A DNA stretch of 64,000 bases from Selenomonadaceae bacterium (GCA_017515635.1 JAFWFO010000061.1:1-64000), one strand, 5' to 3'; numbered from the stretch's first letter, positions 45,001-52,636 are shown. Notes: generated from the letters alone by a model not told the origin. Made by a program: numbers and translations.

Positions 45001-48000
45001 TTTGCCGTTCATCGTGATTCCGTTCAGGTCGCCGGTAACATTTTCGCCGTCGCCAATGCCACTGATTCCGACAACTTTGCCGTCTTTGAGCTGGAATTCG
45101 ACGCCGTCAACGCTGGTGACTTTGAAGCTCTGTCCTCCGAAGTTGAACACGCCGGTGAACGCTTCTTCGTCGGTCTTCGCGACGGAAATGCCTGCCGCTT
45201 TTGCAACGCTTGCGCCGGCCGTCAAGCCGAGAATCTGCGTGCCGCCGACAATCGAAATGTCCGTGTCGCCCGTAACTTGAATCTCGTTGCCGTCAACCGT
45301 GTAGCCTGCGCTGAAGTCGCCGCTCAACGTTTCTGTCGCGTCAACGCCAACGATTGCGCTCTTCGCCAAATCGAACAGCGTAACTTCTTTGCCGTTGCCC
45401 GCTACTCCGAAGCTTGCCGAGCCGTTGAAGTCAAACAGACCGTTTTGGTCAACTCCGAACGTCGAGACGCCAGCCGCTTCAACTTTAATTTCTTTCGTCG
45501 CGTCTGCAACGCCGAGTTCCTCTATCGCAAGGACGGTTTTGTCGTCGCCGACAACCGCAACCGAGCTGTCGCCCGCAACTTTGACCGAAGACAAGCTGTT
45601 GACGGCAAAACCTTCCTCGAAGTTGCCGACTGCCATGCCGTTCAATTTGTCAATGCCCGTAAGTTCCGCGCCGTCGGTTACGAATGTCACGCCGTCACTG
45701 TCCGTGATTGACATGCCCGTGCTGAGAATCGTGAACTTGCCTGAGCCATCAGTCAGGAAGTTGGAAACGCCGCCCGCCTTCGTGACTTCTGCGCCGTTCT
45801 TCAAGCCTGCAAGCGACAAGCCGCCGCCAAAGACCGTGTAAGTGCCGTCGGTGATTGCAAGAGCTTCTTCATTTTCGTTGAAGGTCAAGCCGTTGAGCGC
45901 GCCGGCAACCGATGTGTTCTCGTCGATTGACGCAATGCCCGTGACTGCTTGGCCGTCCCAGAAGAACTGGATGCCCGCTTCGCCTTCGACCGTATCGTTG
46001 TCCGCGCCGCTGACCGTGAACGCCGATGCACTGCCGAATTGGAAGGTGCCGTTTTCGCCGCCCTTGCTCCAAAGCTCAACCGCTTCGCCGCTGTTGACGA
46101 CTTTGACGCCGCTGGTAAGGTCGCGAATGGTAACTTCTTTGTCTTCGTTGATTTGATACGTCCAAGAAGCACCCGTGATTTCGTAAGCCGCGCCGTCAAC
46201 GGAAATCGCTCCCGTCGCGCCTGCTACGATCATCTTGTCGCTTTCTGCCGTCAAGCCGGTAACGCTGACCAATGCGCCGGTCTTGTCGAAGACAACTGCT
46301 GCCGATTCTGCATCGAGCGTCTCGAAAGTGAGTTTCGTGCCGTCTGCAAATTCGACGTTGTAACCTTGCTCTGCGGCAATTTCAAAGCCGGTCTTGACTT
46401 TGGTGATTGTCGCCTCGGTGATTGCTTCGCCTTCCGCGTCGGTGACTTTCGGAGCCGCAAAGCCCGTGGTGTCGTCCGCGCCGTCGTAAAGTTTGAAGTC
46501 GCTGAAGTCTGCCGAAACAGCGTCCTCAACCTCAACGAAGGTGTAACCCGTCGCTTTGTCTTTGTCGACAGTCAGGAACGAAGTGCCTTTCTTGCTGGCG
46601 GTGACGATTTCCTGATCGCCGTCTTCGCCGAACGTGAAAGTGCTCGTGGTGTCGCCCGTGCCTTTGGGAGCGAAAATCTTCGTGACAACGCCCGCGTCAA
46701 CAACCGTAACGTCGCCGGCTGCAAAACCGTTGAGGCTCTTGTCGCTTGCGTCGTAAGTAACGGTTTTGCCTTCTTCGGGAGCACCCTCGATGATGATGTT
46801 CGCGCCGTCGATTTGGAATGCAGGATCGTCATTGCCCGCGAAAGCAACGCCTGCCGCCGTCTCGTTGAAAGTGACTGTGCCGCCCTCGGCTGCTTTGACG
46901 CCCGAAACGGTGCCCGCGCCGTTGAACTGAACGGAGCCGCCCGCAACGCCGAACGTGTAAATGCCGTCCGCGCCTTCTTCGCCGAAGCTGACTTCGCCTT
47001 TGTCGGCAATGTTTGCAATCTGGAAGACTGTTTCTTCTGCTTCGTCGCTTAAAGTAACGAGCTCAACAGTGTACGGGAAGCCGCTGACTTCCGGAGCCGT
47101 TATGCCGTTTTCGGTGGGTTCGCCGTCAACGAGGTAATTCAGCGTCATGCCATCGTCGCCGACGCTCTTGAGTTTCTTCGTGTAAGTGAGCGCGTCGCCC
47201 GCGCCGCCGAAGATAAAGCCCGAAATTGCAGCGTCTTCGCCGCCCGTCGCAGTGAAGTAAGCTTCGCCGCTGGCATTCGAGTATTCAAACGTGTCTTTGA
47301 AGATGGTGAGCGATTCGCCGCCCGCCGCGGGAACGATATTTGCCGATTCGAGATCGCCGAGGCTCTTGACCGTGTCTGCGTCTTCGGAAAGAGTGATTGT
47401 TGCGGGAATTGCCGCCTCTGCGTCTTCAGAGATGGAATAAGTGAATTTGCCGCTGAGAACTTCGATTGCAGTCGCCTCTGCAAGACCTTCTGCATCATCA
47501 GCAACGATAAGTTCGGTCATGCCGCTGACTTCGACGCTGTCGCCCGCAACCATGCCGACGACGCCCGTGATGTTGCCTTTCAGGTCGAACGCAACGGAAA
47601 CAGGTGTAGCATCGTCGCCGTCGTGTTCGCCCTCGAGCGTGAAGCTCAGTTTCGAGCTGCCGAGCGTAAGTTCCGCGCCGTCTTCAACAGCAACCGTGAA
47701 GCCCGTGATTGCTTCTTCGCCGACGCTGGTAATTGTGAACGAATCAACGCCCGTGACCGAAGGAACATTCGGGACTGCGGTCTCTTTGTTGTTCTTGTTG
47801 TAGTACAGCGCAAGATTGGAGCCTTCGGGAACGGTGATTGCTTCGTTGCCCGCAGGGTTGCCGAACATGAAACCGTTGACCTTGCCGCTGCCGTCAAGTT
47901 TGAAGTAAGCCGCAGAGATGGTGCCCTCTTCATCAACAGCCGCGCCGCCACCGAGATACGTGAACGTGTCGGAGCCGATTGTGATGTCGGTAGCCTCTTC

Positions 48001-48684
48001 CGCCTCAGGGACGTAGAGAGTTTTCGCCGCGCCCGCAGACGCGATTTCAACTCCTTCGCCGCCCGAAACGTTGAGGATGTCGCCGGTCTTCTTGCCGTAG
48101 GTGTAAGTGTAGCCGTCGTCGCCCGCGCCGCTGACGTTGACGGTGCCGCCGTTAATCTGGAAGTCGTCGCCGTCCGCGCCCGCAACTGCAACGCTCGTGC
48201 CGTCGGTCGTGGTGATGCTGATACCGGTAAGTTCGCCGTCGTCAAAGGTGACATAGTCGTTCTTGCCGCGTCTGTCTGTTTCAGGTTCTTCGCCGCCGAG
48301 CGTGTAAGTCAACGTGATTGTGCCGGCGGTGATTGCTTCCGCGCCCGTGAGGTTGGTGACTTTGGTGACGCTGTCGGGGTCGATGAGGTAGTACTTGCCG
48401 GTTCTTTCTTTGTCGTCATCGTCGGTGTACGTGTAAGTTTCGGTTGACTTGACCGAGTAGGTGACTTTGGCTTGAGCTGCTGTGCTAAGACCTTCCGCCC
48501 AATCGGGAGCTTCGCCGTCCCAGTAGTACGCGCCGTTGCCTTCAGCCGAATCTGTAACCGCCTCGCTCGAAGGACCCGCGATGTACTTGCCGACTTTCGG
48601 TTCGTCCTCAGTGTAAGCCGAGCTCAGGTAGATGTCTGCAAAACGTTGGAGATCAAAGAAAAAAGTTTTAACCAATTCGCTCAT
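39064..48684 (-). CDS. Giant secreted repeat protein with C-terminal RTX-like repeats
   Basis: A 3206-residue, acidic protein in which I see no cysteine. It begins MSELVKTFFFDLQRFAD, without a classical signal peptide; the FFFDLQRFA start recurs in large Negativicute surface proteins as far as I recall. Residues about 620-2150 are made of modules of about 93-102 residues, each ending in a T-D-x-x-G-x-F-x-F hairpin, probably beta-solenoid. From about residue 2500 RTX-type nonapeptides occur (GGAGDDTVVV, GGEGNETFYAGTGNDSMYGG, GGAGKNTFFYNFGNGND), which bind calcium after type I secretion. No secretion ABC transporter is in the window. AAGGAG precedes ATG 48684; a long leader lies upstream. Confidence 0.9.
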   Translation of the reverse strand: MSELVKTFFFDLQRFADIYLSSAYTEDEPKVGKYIAGPSSEAVTDSAEGNGAYYWDGEAPDWAEGLSTAAQAKVTYSVKSTETYTYTDDDDKERTGKYYLIDPDSVTKVTNLTGAEAITAGTITLTYTLGGEEPETDRRGKNDYVTFDDGELTGISITTTDGTSVAVAGADGDDFQINGGTVNVSGAGDDGYTYTYGKKTGDILNVSGGEGVEIASAGAAKTLYVPEAEEATDITIGSDTFTYLGGGAAVDEEGTISAAYFKLDGSGKVNGFMFGNPAGNEAITVPEGSNLALYYNKNNKETAVPNVPSVTGVDSFTITSVGEEAITGFTVAVEDGAELTLGSSKLSFTLEGEHDGDDATPVSVAFDLKGNITGVVGMVAGDSVEVSGMTELIVADDAEGLAEATAIEVLSGKFTYSISEDAEAAIPATITLSEDADTVKSLGDLESANIVPAAGGESLTIFKDTFEYSNASGEAYFTATGGEDAAISGFIFGGAGDALTYTKKLKSVGDDGMTLNYLVDGEPTENGITAPEVSGFPYTVELVTLSDEAEETVFQIANIADKGEVSFGEEGADGIYTFGVAGGSVQFNGAGTVSGVKAAEGGTVTFNETAAGVAFAGNDDPAFQIDGANIIIEGAPEEGKTVTYDASDKSLNGFAAGDVTVVDAGVVTKIFAPKGTGDTTSTFTFGEDGDQEIVTASKKGTSFLTVDKDKATGYTFVEVEDAVSADFSDFKLYDGADDTTGFAAPKVTDAEGEAITEATITKVKTGFEIAAEQGYNVEFADGTKLTFETLDAESAAVVFDKTGALVSVTGLTAESDKMIVAGATGAISVDGAAYEITGASWTYQINEDKEVTIRDLTSGVKVVNSGEAVELWSKGGENGTFQFGSASAFTVSGADNDTVEGEAGIQFFWDGQAVTGIASIDENTSVAGALNGLTFNENEEALAITDGTYTVFGGGLSLAGLKNGAEVTKAGGVSNFLTDGSGKFTILSTGMSITDSDGVTFVTDGAELTGIDKLNGMAVGNFEEGFAVNSLSSVKVAGDSSVAVVGDDKTVLAIEELGVADATKEIKVEAAGVSTFGVDQNGLFDFNGSASFGVAGNGKEVTLFDLAKSAIVGVDATETLSGDFSAGYTVDGNEIQVTGDTDISIVGGTQILGLTAGASVAKAAGISVAKTDEEAFTGVFNFGGQSFKVTSVDGVEFQLKDGKVVGISGIGDGENVTGDLNGITMNGKAPEIIVTHKDGTPNTDLYFENGTLSGIVDGDTVVKADNVSTIIASASGVFKFAGGQSFKTSDTDGITFEVKPGSEVEVLAITDLAAGASLEGTLGGLSINTKTVDIKNDDDFGVIGAEGDIGGVYNLSNGAIVNDAAGATVAITDTEGVFTFKGGQSFVTAGDSSVSFTLDKSAVTAVAGLSAGSVFGDFADIKVNDTAINIVDANNNVEVFADAAGKLSKIGQVTGGASIIDAGGVSQIVTDKLGLFNFVSAGQSFTTGDGADVVTFGMSGAKVASISELKGSVEGEFDGIEINGAKLDIVDGDGKLKVFGDGTKLTAIQGVDADATINAAGGVTELVGNISASSGLFTFAGNSGAFTVADDNQITFKLDGASVAKVVGIADLNGSINGNFTGISGINGQTFEVKDADGVLTVYGNGSDITKIADVTGGASIGQVGGVSQILTDKAGEFAFTNGAWSVAGDDEVTFGLSASKVVSISELVGTVSGGFEDITVNGKSVRISGDSAIALVGSASGVSEIQNLTGNAVITAADGISVAKTDSEGAFTFADGRVVNIAGDSAVTFNLDGKGNLVSIDDIETTATVSGDLNGISIADGEKFSVDVNDNLWYNNGTLSGVVDGNTVISADGATTVKVAGDGVYTFANGAFAIAGDSTGVDFLVKDTNIVIGIDGLDENASVTGALNGLTINGGESIVVENDKEFGAVAGDGELAKLFDISNGANVVAAGGASQFVTDEAGDFTILGTKMSIAEDDSVVFTAGASGITAIDDLQGTATGDFTKEIAVNDDAVQVLGDSSIAVTATDDGVESISEVGGKVTVVADGGASAVNTNEVGTFTFQASGQSFVTEGDKEVTFELDGEGSVTGVSNFDQEGTLGFNADIEELAVNDVAMTFDTTTNVSLSLANGEVNYVKGVTDEVSGLENATVEATQAMTVNDTEVDVQDDDKYKIIVADGEVVGLADISGGAKVNFEGELSIAVDSNGELEINDAKYNFNDSIDGAFNLTTNEDGDLASVSEFAGEMVIDEPAEQAFAVNGNELGFVSTADSVTVATDLAEINAVNGLVNGDAIYGDLGNASIAMAGASTTVVAEGMNLNIDGIGYTLLNDADGVSINGAKQVVGLDEGASLVVDTAGDYTVNGSTETADKGSVWVGDEEGNSAYIFDPTHQIIKRPTTVETIEQMFGLPAYDTTFGGDDVDHTKTPNDPSDDPLTKAQTDAIFGPSSTVDINRPLALYATNDEKDTQEIDFSGDDDFSKKVTMYEGDQAVSFGDSGQNFAVVDNAANGHKEINMGNGGDAADVRADKGSVDITGGAGDDTVVVQGSAPVNFDMSAGGADKVITFAKALAKIFLSGYDALANPNAGVTISEKWASLVDAISTGKISFGDNKLIIGETAATQSTVDFGNSFNHFVNLFNYLGEKLAVGFTNSEGGLVDGSASQDPLLLIGNSKGDKTGSSTLLGGASDDTALGGAGDTIDLGAGNNQIDLQDDPNRGGADIVLRLGRTIINGFNGTFNSDHGDNIAADITDAKISFDGTNVVIEGVDFYAMLANVKTDGELSYDLAESADATSTNLLTQSGDYTNVLFNDSTRAAIAKEGGVIDVKVDSTERANTYIGDNSGLTFYGKDGEVLVNLEYGAGSIDTEAVTYEGFNKVAAGDGQTTLIGGEGNETFYAGTGNDSMYGGGGKNLMVGYDDAGNDKTGQTSFFVAAAHDGAANTIQGFNFVDDDNWDVNSNKITADRLDIDVAYHEIRTEEGAVEVSGDDVVITVNNRNNSNVETVVIEGARGKDFLVSGEDGDVIAQVDVDTLVADKFANYFVATGKNASLTVSDDKDNFYIYLGGKPLGTDYEGDVPTFYGDFQVIDARGSNAKAELGGNNSDNAIYAGTGDASLWGGDGGNDLLVGGAGKNTFFYNFGNGNDAIEGVEDGDVIDLTNITLAEISEANISDSGVELKFTDGGSLTVNSTAGEYKVGESTYVVEDGEWKTKE
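42300..45900 (-). repeat. Array of about twelve 280-305-bp coding modules
   Basis: The T-D-x-x-G-x-F-x-F hairpin recurs at about 42510, 42790, 43075, 43370, 43670, 43970, 44275, 44555, 44860, 45160, 45445 and 45745, a period of 280-305 bp. Modules are diverged in sequence, unlike the young repeat at 14620. Confidence 0.75.
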
Positions 48685-49061
48685 ATAGAGAGAACTCCTT
48701 TCATGCGAGCTTTCTTCGCCGTTTGGGGGTCAAAAAAAGCCCATCAGAGACTTTGGAAAATCGAGCTGTCTTCGGCATCATTGCCGCGCCCGAGCTTCCA
48801 AAAAATAATTGAGTTTGCGGTTTCGAGGAGCCGTAATGTGCACGTTATATTTTTTTGGCACGTTACGGTTTATTCTAACCGCCGGTAAAAAACGAACCCA
48901 TGAAGAATCCCAAAAACGAAAACAACGCTTGAACTTGCGGAACCTACACGTATCCGCTGTCCAAACGCCACATTGCTTGAACTTGCCGCACGATTCCCCA
49001 ATCGATAGGCGAAGTTCCCCGATATGAATCAAGCCGCGTCCACCAAACGCTTAAATGATTC
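48685..49061 (-). other. Long structured leader of the giant gene
   Basis: About 375 nt between the mapped promoter and the start codon, with no credible gene. On the minus strand it holds two copies of the sequence GCAAGTTCAAGC (around 48930 and 48980), an 11-bp stem between 48831-48841 and 48858-48868, and a nested pair of stems between 48752 and 48802 (TTTGGAA/TTCCAAA outside, CGGCA/TGCCG inside). I do not recognise a known riboswitch class. Confidence 0.5.
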
Positions 49062-49067
49062 GGGCGC

Positions 49068-49096
49068 AGGATAATACACGGCCGGAAATTTGTCAA
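49068..49096 (-). promoter_or_regulatory. Promoter of the giant repeat-protein gene
   Basis: TTGACA (49096-49091), 17-nt spacer, TATCCT (49073-49068) on the minus strand. Confidence 0.65.
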
Positions 49097-49173
49097 GGGC
49101 GCGGAAGTTAAAAGTTTCTTAAGCGGAGCTTTTTGGCGTCGTGGTGCGGCAGATGTTGCACAGAGTCGGGGCG

Positions 49174-49202
49174 TTGACAATTTCGTTGGTGTGTGATAAA
49201 TT
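49174..49202 (+). promoter_or_regulatory. Antisense promoter of type I toxin locus 1
   Basis: TTGACA (49174-49179), 17 nt, TAAATT (49197-49202). The spacer ends in GTGTGTGA, as in the two antisense promoters of locus 2, and it points at the convergent toxin gene. Confidence 0.75.
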
Positions 49203-49208
49203 TTCGTC

Positions 49209-49316
49209 GTTGTTAAGACAACTACTAACCAATCAAGACTGTATTAAGATCATGGATTTCACCGAACGAAAACCCCCGCGCAGAAGTGCTGAACTGCACG
49301 GGGGCTTCGTTTTGCC
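49209..49316 (+). ncRNA. Predicted RNA antitoxin of locus 1
   Basis: Predicted transcript of about 105 nt from the promoter at 49174-49202 to the terminator stem at 49270-49301. It contains no ribosome-binding site with an open frame. Its 3' end overlaps the 3' end of the toxin message on the other strand, as in TxpA/RatA-type pairs. The existence of the RNA is inference. Confidence 0.5.
49264..49316. terminator. Bidirectional terminator of toxin locus 1
   Basis: An 11-bp GC-rich stem CCCCCGCGCAG/CTGCACGGGGG. It pairs fully with a G-U on the minus strand and is followed there by TTTTCG; on the plus strand it is followed by GCTTCGTTTTG. Confidence 0.75.
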
Positions 49317-49370
49317 TTAACCGAGTGCTGATCGGTCAATCAGGGGCAATCGGATGAGTTGCTCTGCCGC

Positions 49371-49451
49371 TTAGAACAATTTTTTTGAAATGTAATTGGC
49401 GATAAGTCCGCCAACCACACTGACGGCCAAGCCAATCAAGACTTCGACCAT
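49371..49451 (-). CDS. Small hydrophobic peptide, putative type I toxin 1
   Basis: A 26-residue peptide: MVEVLIGLAVSVVGGLIANY followed by ISKKLF. One membrane-spanning helix and a short basic tail, the layout of type I membrane toxins. It has a very strong GGAGGGAGGTGA ribosome-binding site, its own -10 box upstream (49512-49517), and a terminator downstream. An antisense promoter faces it. It is too short for ordinary gene finders. The toxin role is inferred from this architecture. Confidence 0.7.
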   Translation of the reverse strand: MVEVLIGLAVSVVGGLIANYISKKLF

Positions 49452-49511
49452 AAATTTCACCTCCCTCCACAATACAAGAAGGTTTAACCATGGAGGTACG
49501 GCATTGGGCGG

Positions 49512-49540
49512 ATTATAGTACAAAGCTTTTCGGGCGTCGA
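49512..49540 (-). promoter_or_regulatory. Promoter of putative toxin 1
   Basis: Perfect TATAAT (49517-49512) with TCGACG 17 nt upstream (49540-49535) on the minus strand, about 60 nt from the small gene. Confidence 0.55.
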
Positions 49541-49576
49541 CAGTCTCTGAGTTTGGCGGCGGTTGTCGGTTGCGAA

Positions 49577-50428
49577 TTATTCGGCGGCGCGCAAAGCTTT
49601 GATGACGTAAGTCGGCAAGGCAAAGGCTCCGACGTGAATATTCGTGTTGTAATATTTCGTTTGCAAGTTAAGCGAATTCCAGCGGGAAAAATCCACGTCG
49701 TTTGTCGGATGAAATTTTTTCGACGCAAGCCCGAAAAGCCATTGCCCCGCCGGATATGTCGGAATGTGAATTTGATAGACGCGGACAATCGGGAACGAAG
49801 TCGCAAGCCGTTTGTGAACGCGTTGCATGGCGGCGGCGTCCTGCGAATAAAACGGATTCTCGTGCTGATTAACCAGAATTCCGCCGTCTTTGAGCGCGTT
49901 GAAACAGTTGCCGTAAAATTCTTTGGTGAAAAGTCCTTCGCCCACGCCATACGGGTCAGTATAATCGACGATAATCAAATCGTATTCGTCAGACTTTCGG
50001 CGCACGAATTTTAAACCGTCCGCGAAAAAAATTTCGACACGCGGATTGTCCAGACAAGCGGCGGTTTGCGGAATAAATTTCTGGCAAGCGCGCACGACGG
50101 TTTCATCAATCTCGACCAAGTCAATCTTTTCAATCGTGTCGTACTTCAAAAGTTCCCGCGCAGAACCGCCGTCACCGCCGCCGACAAGCAAAACTTTTCG
50201 GACATCGGGATTGACGCACAAAGGCACGTGCGTAATCATTTCGTGGTAAATGAATTCGTCGCGCTCGGTTAGCATGATTCGCCCGTCCAAAACCAAAATC
50301 CGCCCGAACTCCGTCGAATCAAAAATATCCACGCGCTGAAATTCGCTCGTCTCGCCGAAAAGCTGACTGTCGACCTTGAGCGAAAATCTTACGTTCGGCG
50401 TGTGTTGTTCGCTGAACCAAAGTTGCAT
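49577..50428 (-). CDS. speE: Spermidine synthase
   Basis: A 283-residue polyamine aminopropyltransferase, making spermidine from putrescine and decarboxylated SAM. Motifs are MQLWFSEQHTPNVRFSLKV, GGRIMLTERDEFIYHEM-like lid, VLLVGGGDGGSARELLKY, DLIIVDYTDPYGVGEGLF and YPAGQWLFGLASK. Length is normal. ATG at 50428 has GGGAGG. Putrescine could come from the route started by the speA-like enzyme encoded close by on the same strand. Confidence 0.95.
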   Translation of the reverse strand: MQLWFSEQHTPNVRFSLKVDSQLFGETSEFQRVDIFDSTEFGRILVLDGRIMLTERDEFIYHEMITHVPLCVNPDVRKVLLVGGGDGGSARELLKYDTIEKIDLVEIDETVVRACQKFIPQTAACLDNPRVEIFFADGLKFVRRKSDEYDLIIVDYTDPYGVGEGLFTKEFYGNCFNALKDGGILVNQHENPFYSQDAAAMQRVHKRLATSFPIVRVYQIHIPTYPAGQWLFGLASKKFHPTNDVDFSRWNSLNLQTKYYNTNIHVGAFALPTYVIKALRAAE

Positions 50429-50500
50429 TTAAAAACCTCCCGCACGTCGCATTGACAAAAAATTTTTTCATGGCGTAACCTTACTCAAAAATTTATGTGG

Positions 50501-50506
50501 TAAAAT
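50501..50506 (+). promoter_or_regulatory. Extended -10 promoter of the coiled-coil gene
   Basis: TAAAAT preceded by TGTGG, the same TGTGGTAAAATT string as in the YitT promoter; no clear -35. Confidence 0.45.
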
Positions 50507-50529
50507 TTTTCGCGAAAGGAGCGATTGAC

Positions 50530-50943
50530 ATGGTTGACTTGAAAAAAACTTCCGACAGCACAGAAATTATTCGCAACGAACTGCAGACGCTCACCGCGAC
50601 AAATGAACAGCTTAAAGGCGATTTGCAAACCGTGACGGGCGACCTGCGCGAAATGAATTCGGACATGCAAAAAGTTTATTCGACAAGCTATAAGCTCAAC
50701 GGAGAACTTGATTTGCTGTCGTATCGGCTCGAAAAACTTAATTCGGACACGCAGGAAATTCGCCGCGAAGTTTACGAACTGCGCCACACGATTGAAAACA
50801 TGCAACGCGAATTGCTCCGCGAATTAAGCAAAAGCGGGCGTTCGGATTTTCGAGAACGTTCATTTATGTCGATAATGATTGCCGTCGCATTTCCCGCCGC
50901 GTTAATCATGATGACGATTTTGTTGCTCGCTTTGGCAGGTTGA
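50530..50943 (+). CDS. Coiled-coil protein with C-terminal membrane anchor
   Basis: A 137-residue protein of unknown function. Residues about 10-100 form a long coiled coil rich in Leu, Glu and Asn (ELQTLTATNEQLKGDLQTVT onward). Residues about 113-135 are one hydrophobic segment (IMIAVAFPAALIMMTILLLA), giving a tail-anchored topology. ATG at 50530 has AAAGGAG. It lies between speE and speA but on the opposite strand, with its stop 1 nt from the end of speA, so no functional link to polyamines is implied. Confidence 0.75.
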   Translation: MVDLKKTSDSTEIIRNELQTLTATNEQLKGDLQTVTGDLREMNSDMQKVYSTSYKLNGELDLLSYRLEKLNSDTQEIRREVYELRHTIENMQRELLRELSKSGRSDFRERSFMSIMIAVAFPAALIMMTILLLALAG

Positions 50944-50944
50944 T

Positions 50945-52399
50945 TCACGCCATGACTTGCAGACGTTTAATCGACATATCTTCGGGGCCGGTGATTTGGC
51001 AGCCTTTGCGTTTGGCGTAGCGGACATAATCCAAAATTTCTTTCGTGATTCGTTCGCCAGGCGCAAGAATCGGAATGCCCGGCGGATAACACATCAAAAA
51101 TTCTGCGGCAGTTTTCCCGACGGTCTCGGCAATCGGCAACGAAATTTTTTCAGCGTAAAAAGCTTCTTTCGGCGCGGCGTCGACAATCGGATCAATATAT
51201 TCGACTTTCATCAATCGCGACGGATCTTTTCGGTAAATGCGTTTAATGTCCGCCAATGCGCTGACAAGTCGCTCAATGTCTTTGACGCGGTCGCCGACGG
51301 AAACATAAGCCAAAACGTTCGCAATGTCGCCGAACTCAAGCTGAATGTCGTATTCGTCGCGCAGAATGTCATAAACTTCGACGCCCGCCAAACCGACGGA
51401 GCGCGTGAAAATCGACAGCTTCGTTACGTCGAAATCGAAAACCGAATCGCCGTCCGCAAGCTCCTTGCCGTAAGCGTACCAGCCGCCGAGTGAATTAATT
51501 TCGTCGCGAGCGTACTCGACCAGCTCAATAACTTTGTCGAAAATTTCTGCACCGCGCAACGCCAAATTTCGCCGCGAAATGTCCAGACTTGCCATCAACA
51601 AATATGATCCGCTTGTCGACTGCGTCAAATTTATTATCTGGTGAACGTAGCCCGCGTTGATATTTTCACCTGTCAACAGCAACGAACTTTGCGTCAACGA
51701 GCCGCCCGATTTGTGCATGGAAACAGCCGCCATATCCGCGCCGACAGACATTGCCGACGGCGGAAGTTTTTCGCTGAAATAAAAATGCGTGCCGTGCGCT
51801 TCATCCGCCAAAAGTTTCATGCCGTGTTCGTGCGCGACTTTCGTTATCGTCGCAATGTCCGAGCAAATGCCGTAGTAAGTCGGATTGTTAATCAGCACAG
51901 CTTTTGCGTCGGGATTTTTTTTAATCGCGGCAATGACTTCCTCGACCTTCATGCCGAGCGAAATTCCCAAACGTTCGTCGACTTGCGGATTGACGTAAAC
52001 GGGAATTGCTCCGCACAGAATCAGCGCGTTAATCGCCGAGCGGTGAACGTTTCGCGGCAAAATAATTTTGTCGCCTGGCTTGCACGTCGTCAAAACCATT
52101 GCTTGCACCGCCGAAGTCGTCCCGCCGACCATTAAAAAGCTGTGCTTGGCTCCGAACGCTTGAGCCGCCAAAATTTCCGCGTCACGAATCACGCTGACGG
52201 GGTGACACAAATTGTCCAGCGGCTTCATTGAATTAACGTCGACATCAAGACACGCCTGCCCCAAAAAATCCGCCAACTCACGGTTGCCGCGTCCGCGTTT
52301 ATGTCCGGGCACGTCGAAGGGCACCAATCGCGTCGCCTTCATTTTCGTCAACGCCTCAAGTATCGGAGCGCGGTCTTGAGTTAAATATTCGTCGCGCAA
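50945..52399 (-). CDS. Arginine/ornithine/lysine decarboxylase (SpeA-like)
   Basis: A 484-residue PLP enzyme of the Orn/Lys/Arg decarboxylase fold-I family. Marks are VPFDVPGHKRGRG, GTTSAVQAMVLTTC, LLADEAHGTHFYF and the PLP lysine in VSMHKSGGSLTQSS. The C-terminal domain has PPGIPILAPGERI. The short form without an N-terminal wing domain is usual in Firmicutes, where arginine is the common substrate (SpeA). Start is TTG at 52399 with GGGAG upstream. Promoter at 52431-52459. Confidence 0.9.
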   Translation of the reverse strand: MRDEYLTQDRAPILEALTKMKATRLVPFDVPGHKRGRGNRELADFLGQACLDVDVNSMKPLDNLCHPVSVIRDAEILAAQAFGAKHSFLMVGGTTSAVQAMVLTTCKPGDKIILPRNVHRSAINALILCGAIPVYVNPQVDERLGISLGMKVEEVIAAIKKNPDAKAVLINNPTYYGICSDIATITKVAHEHGMKLLADEAHGTHFYFSEKLPPSAMSVGADMAAVSMHKSGGSLTQSSLLLTGENINAGYVHQIINLTQSTSGSYLLMASLDISRRNLALRGAEIFDKVIELVEYARDEINSLGGWYAYGKELADGDSVFDFDVTKLSIFTRSVGLAGVEVYDILRDEYDIQLEFGDIANVLAYVSVGDRVKDIERLVSALADIKRIYRKDPSRLMKVEYIDPIVDAAPKEAFYAEKISLPIAETVGKTAAEFLMCYPPGIPILAPGERITKEILDYVRYAKRKGCQITGPEDMSIKRLQVMA

Positions 52400-52430
52400 A
52401 AGTCATCAACTCCCAAAAAATTTCAGCGAA

Positions 52431-52459
52431 AGTTTAGCAAGTTCATTTCGCCGCGTCAA
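52431..52459 (-). promoter_or_regulatory. Promoter of the speA-like gene
   Basis: TTGACG (52459-52454), 17 nt, TAAACT (52436-52431) on the minus strand. Confidence 0.65.
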
Positions 52460-52466
52460 GAAATCA

Positions 52467-52500
52467 ATGCGTAATGCGTAATTCGTAATGAATTTGGAAT
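52467..52500. repeat. Short tandem-like intergenic repeat
   Basis: Near-repeats of the 8-mer GTAATGCG, then GAATTTGGAATT, between the speA-like gene and the sepF terminator. Confidence 0.45.
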
Positions 52501-52562
52501 TGCGAATGTGAAATTGAGCGTTACGAAAAATTTTTTGCTCGATGTTTAATCGCGTCAAGACA

Positions 52563-52598
52563 ACAAAAAACGAGCAGTCTCGCGACTGCCCGATTTTT
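52563..52598. terminator. Terminator after sepF
   Basis: Stem GCAGTC/GACTGC extended by CG pairs around a 4-nt loop, with A-run and T-run on the two sides; oriented mainly for sepF on the minus strand. Confidence 0.75.
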
Positions 52599-52636
52599 AT
52601 TTTTATGAGTTCTGATTTTTAAGTCCCGCCTCGCAA

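Noticed and set aside
39448..47052. Long open frames of 367-677 codons antisense to the giant repeat gene
   Set aside because: They lack ribosome-binding sites, have Arg/Val/Ala-rich repetitive translations and follow the codon bias of the true gene on the other strand.
48778..49032. 84-codon frame in the leader of the giant gene
   Set aside because: TTG start without a ribosome-binding site and no family resemblance; the region looks like structured leader RNA.
48685..49061. Cyclic-di-GMP riboswitch
   Set aside because: The conserved GEMM core could not be found on either strand.
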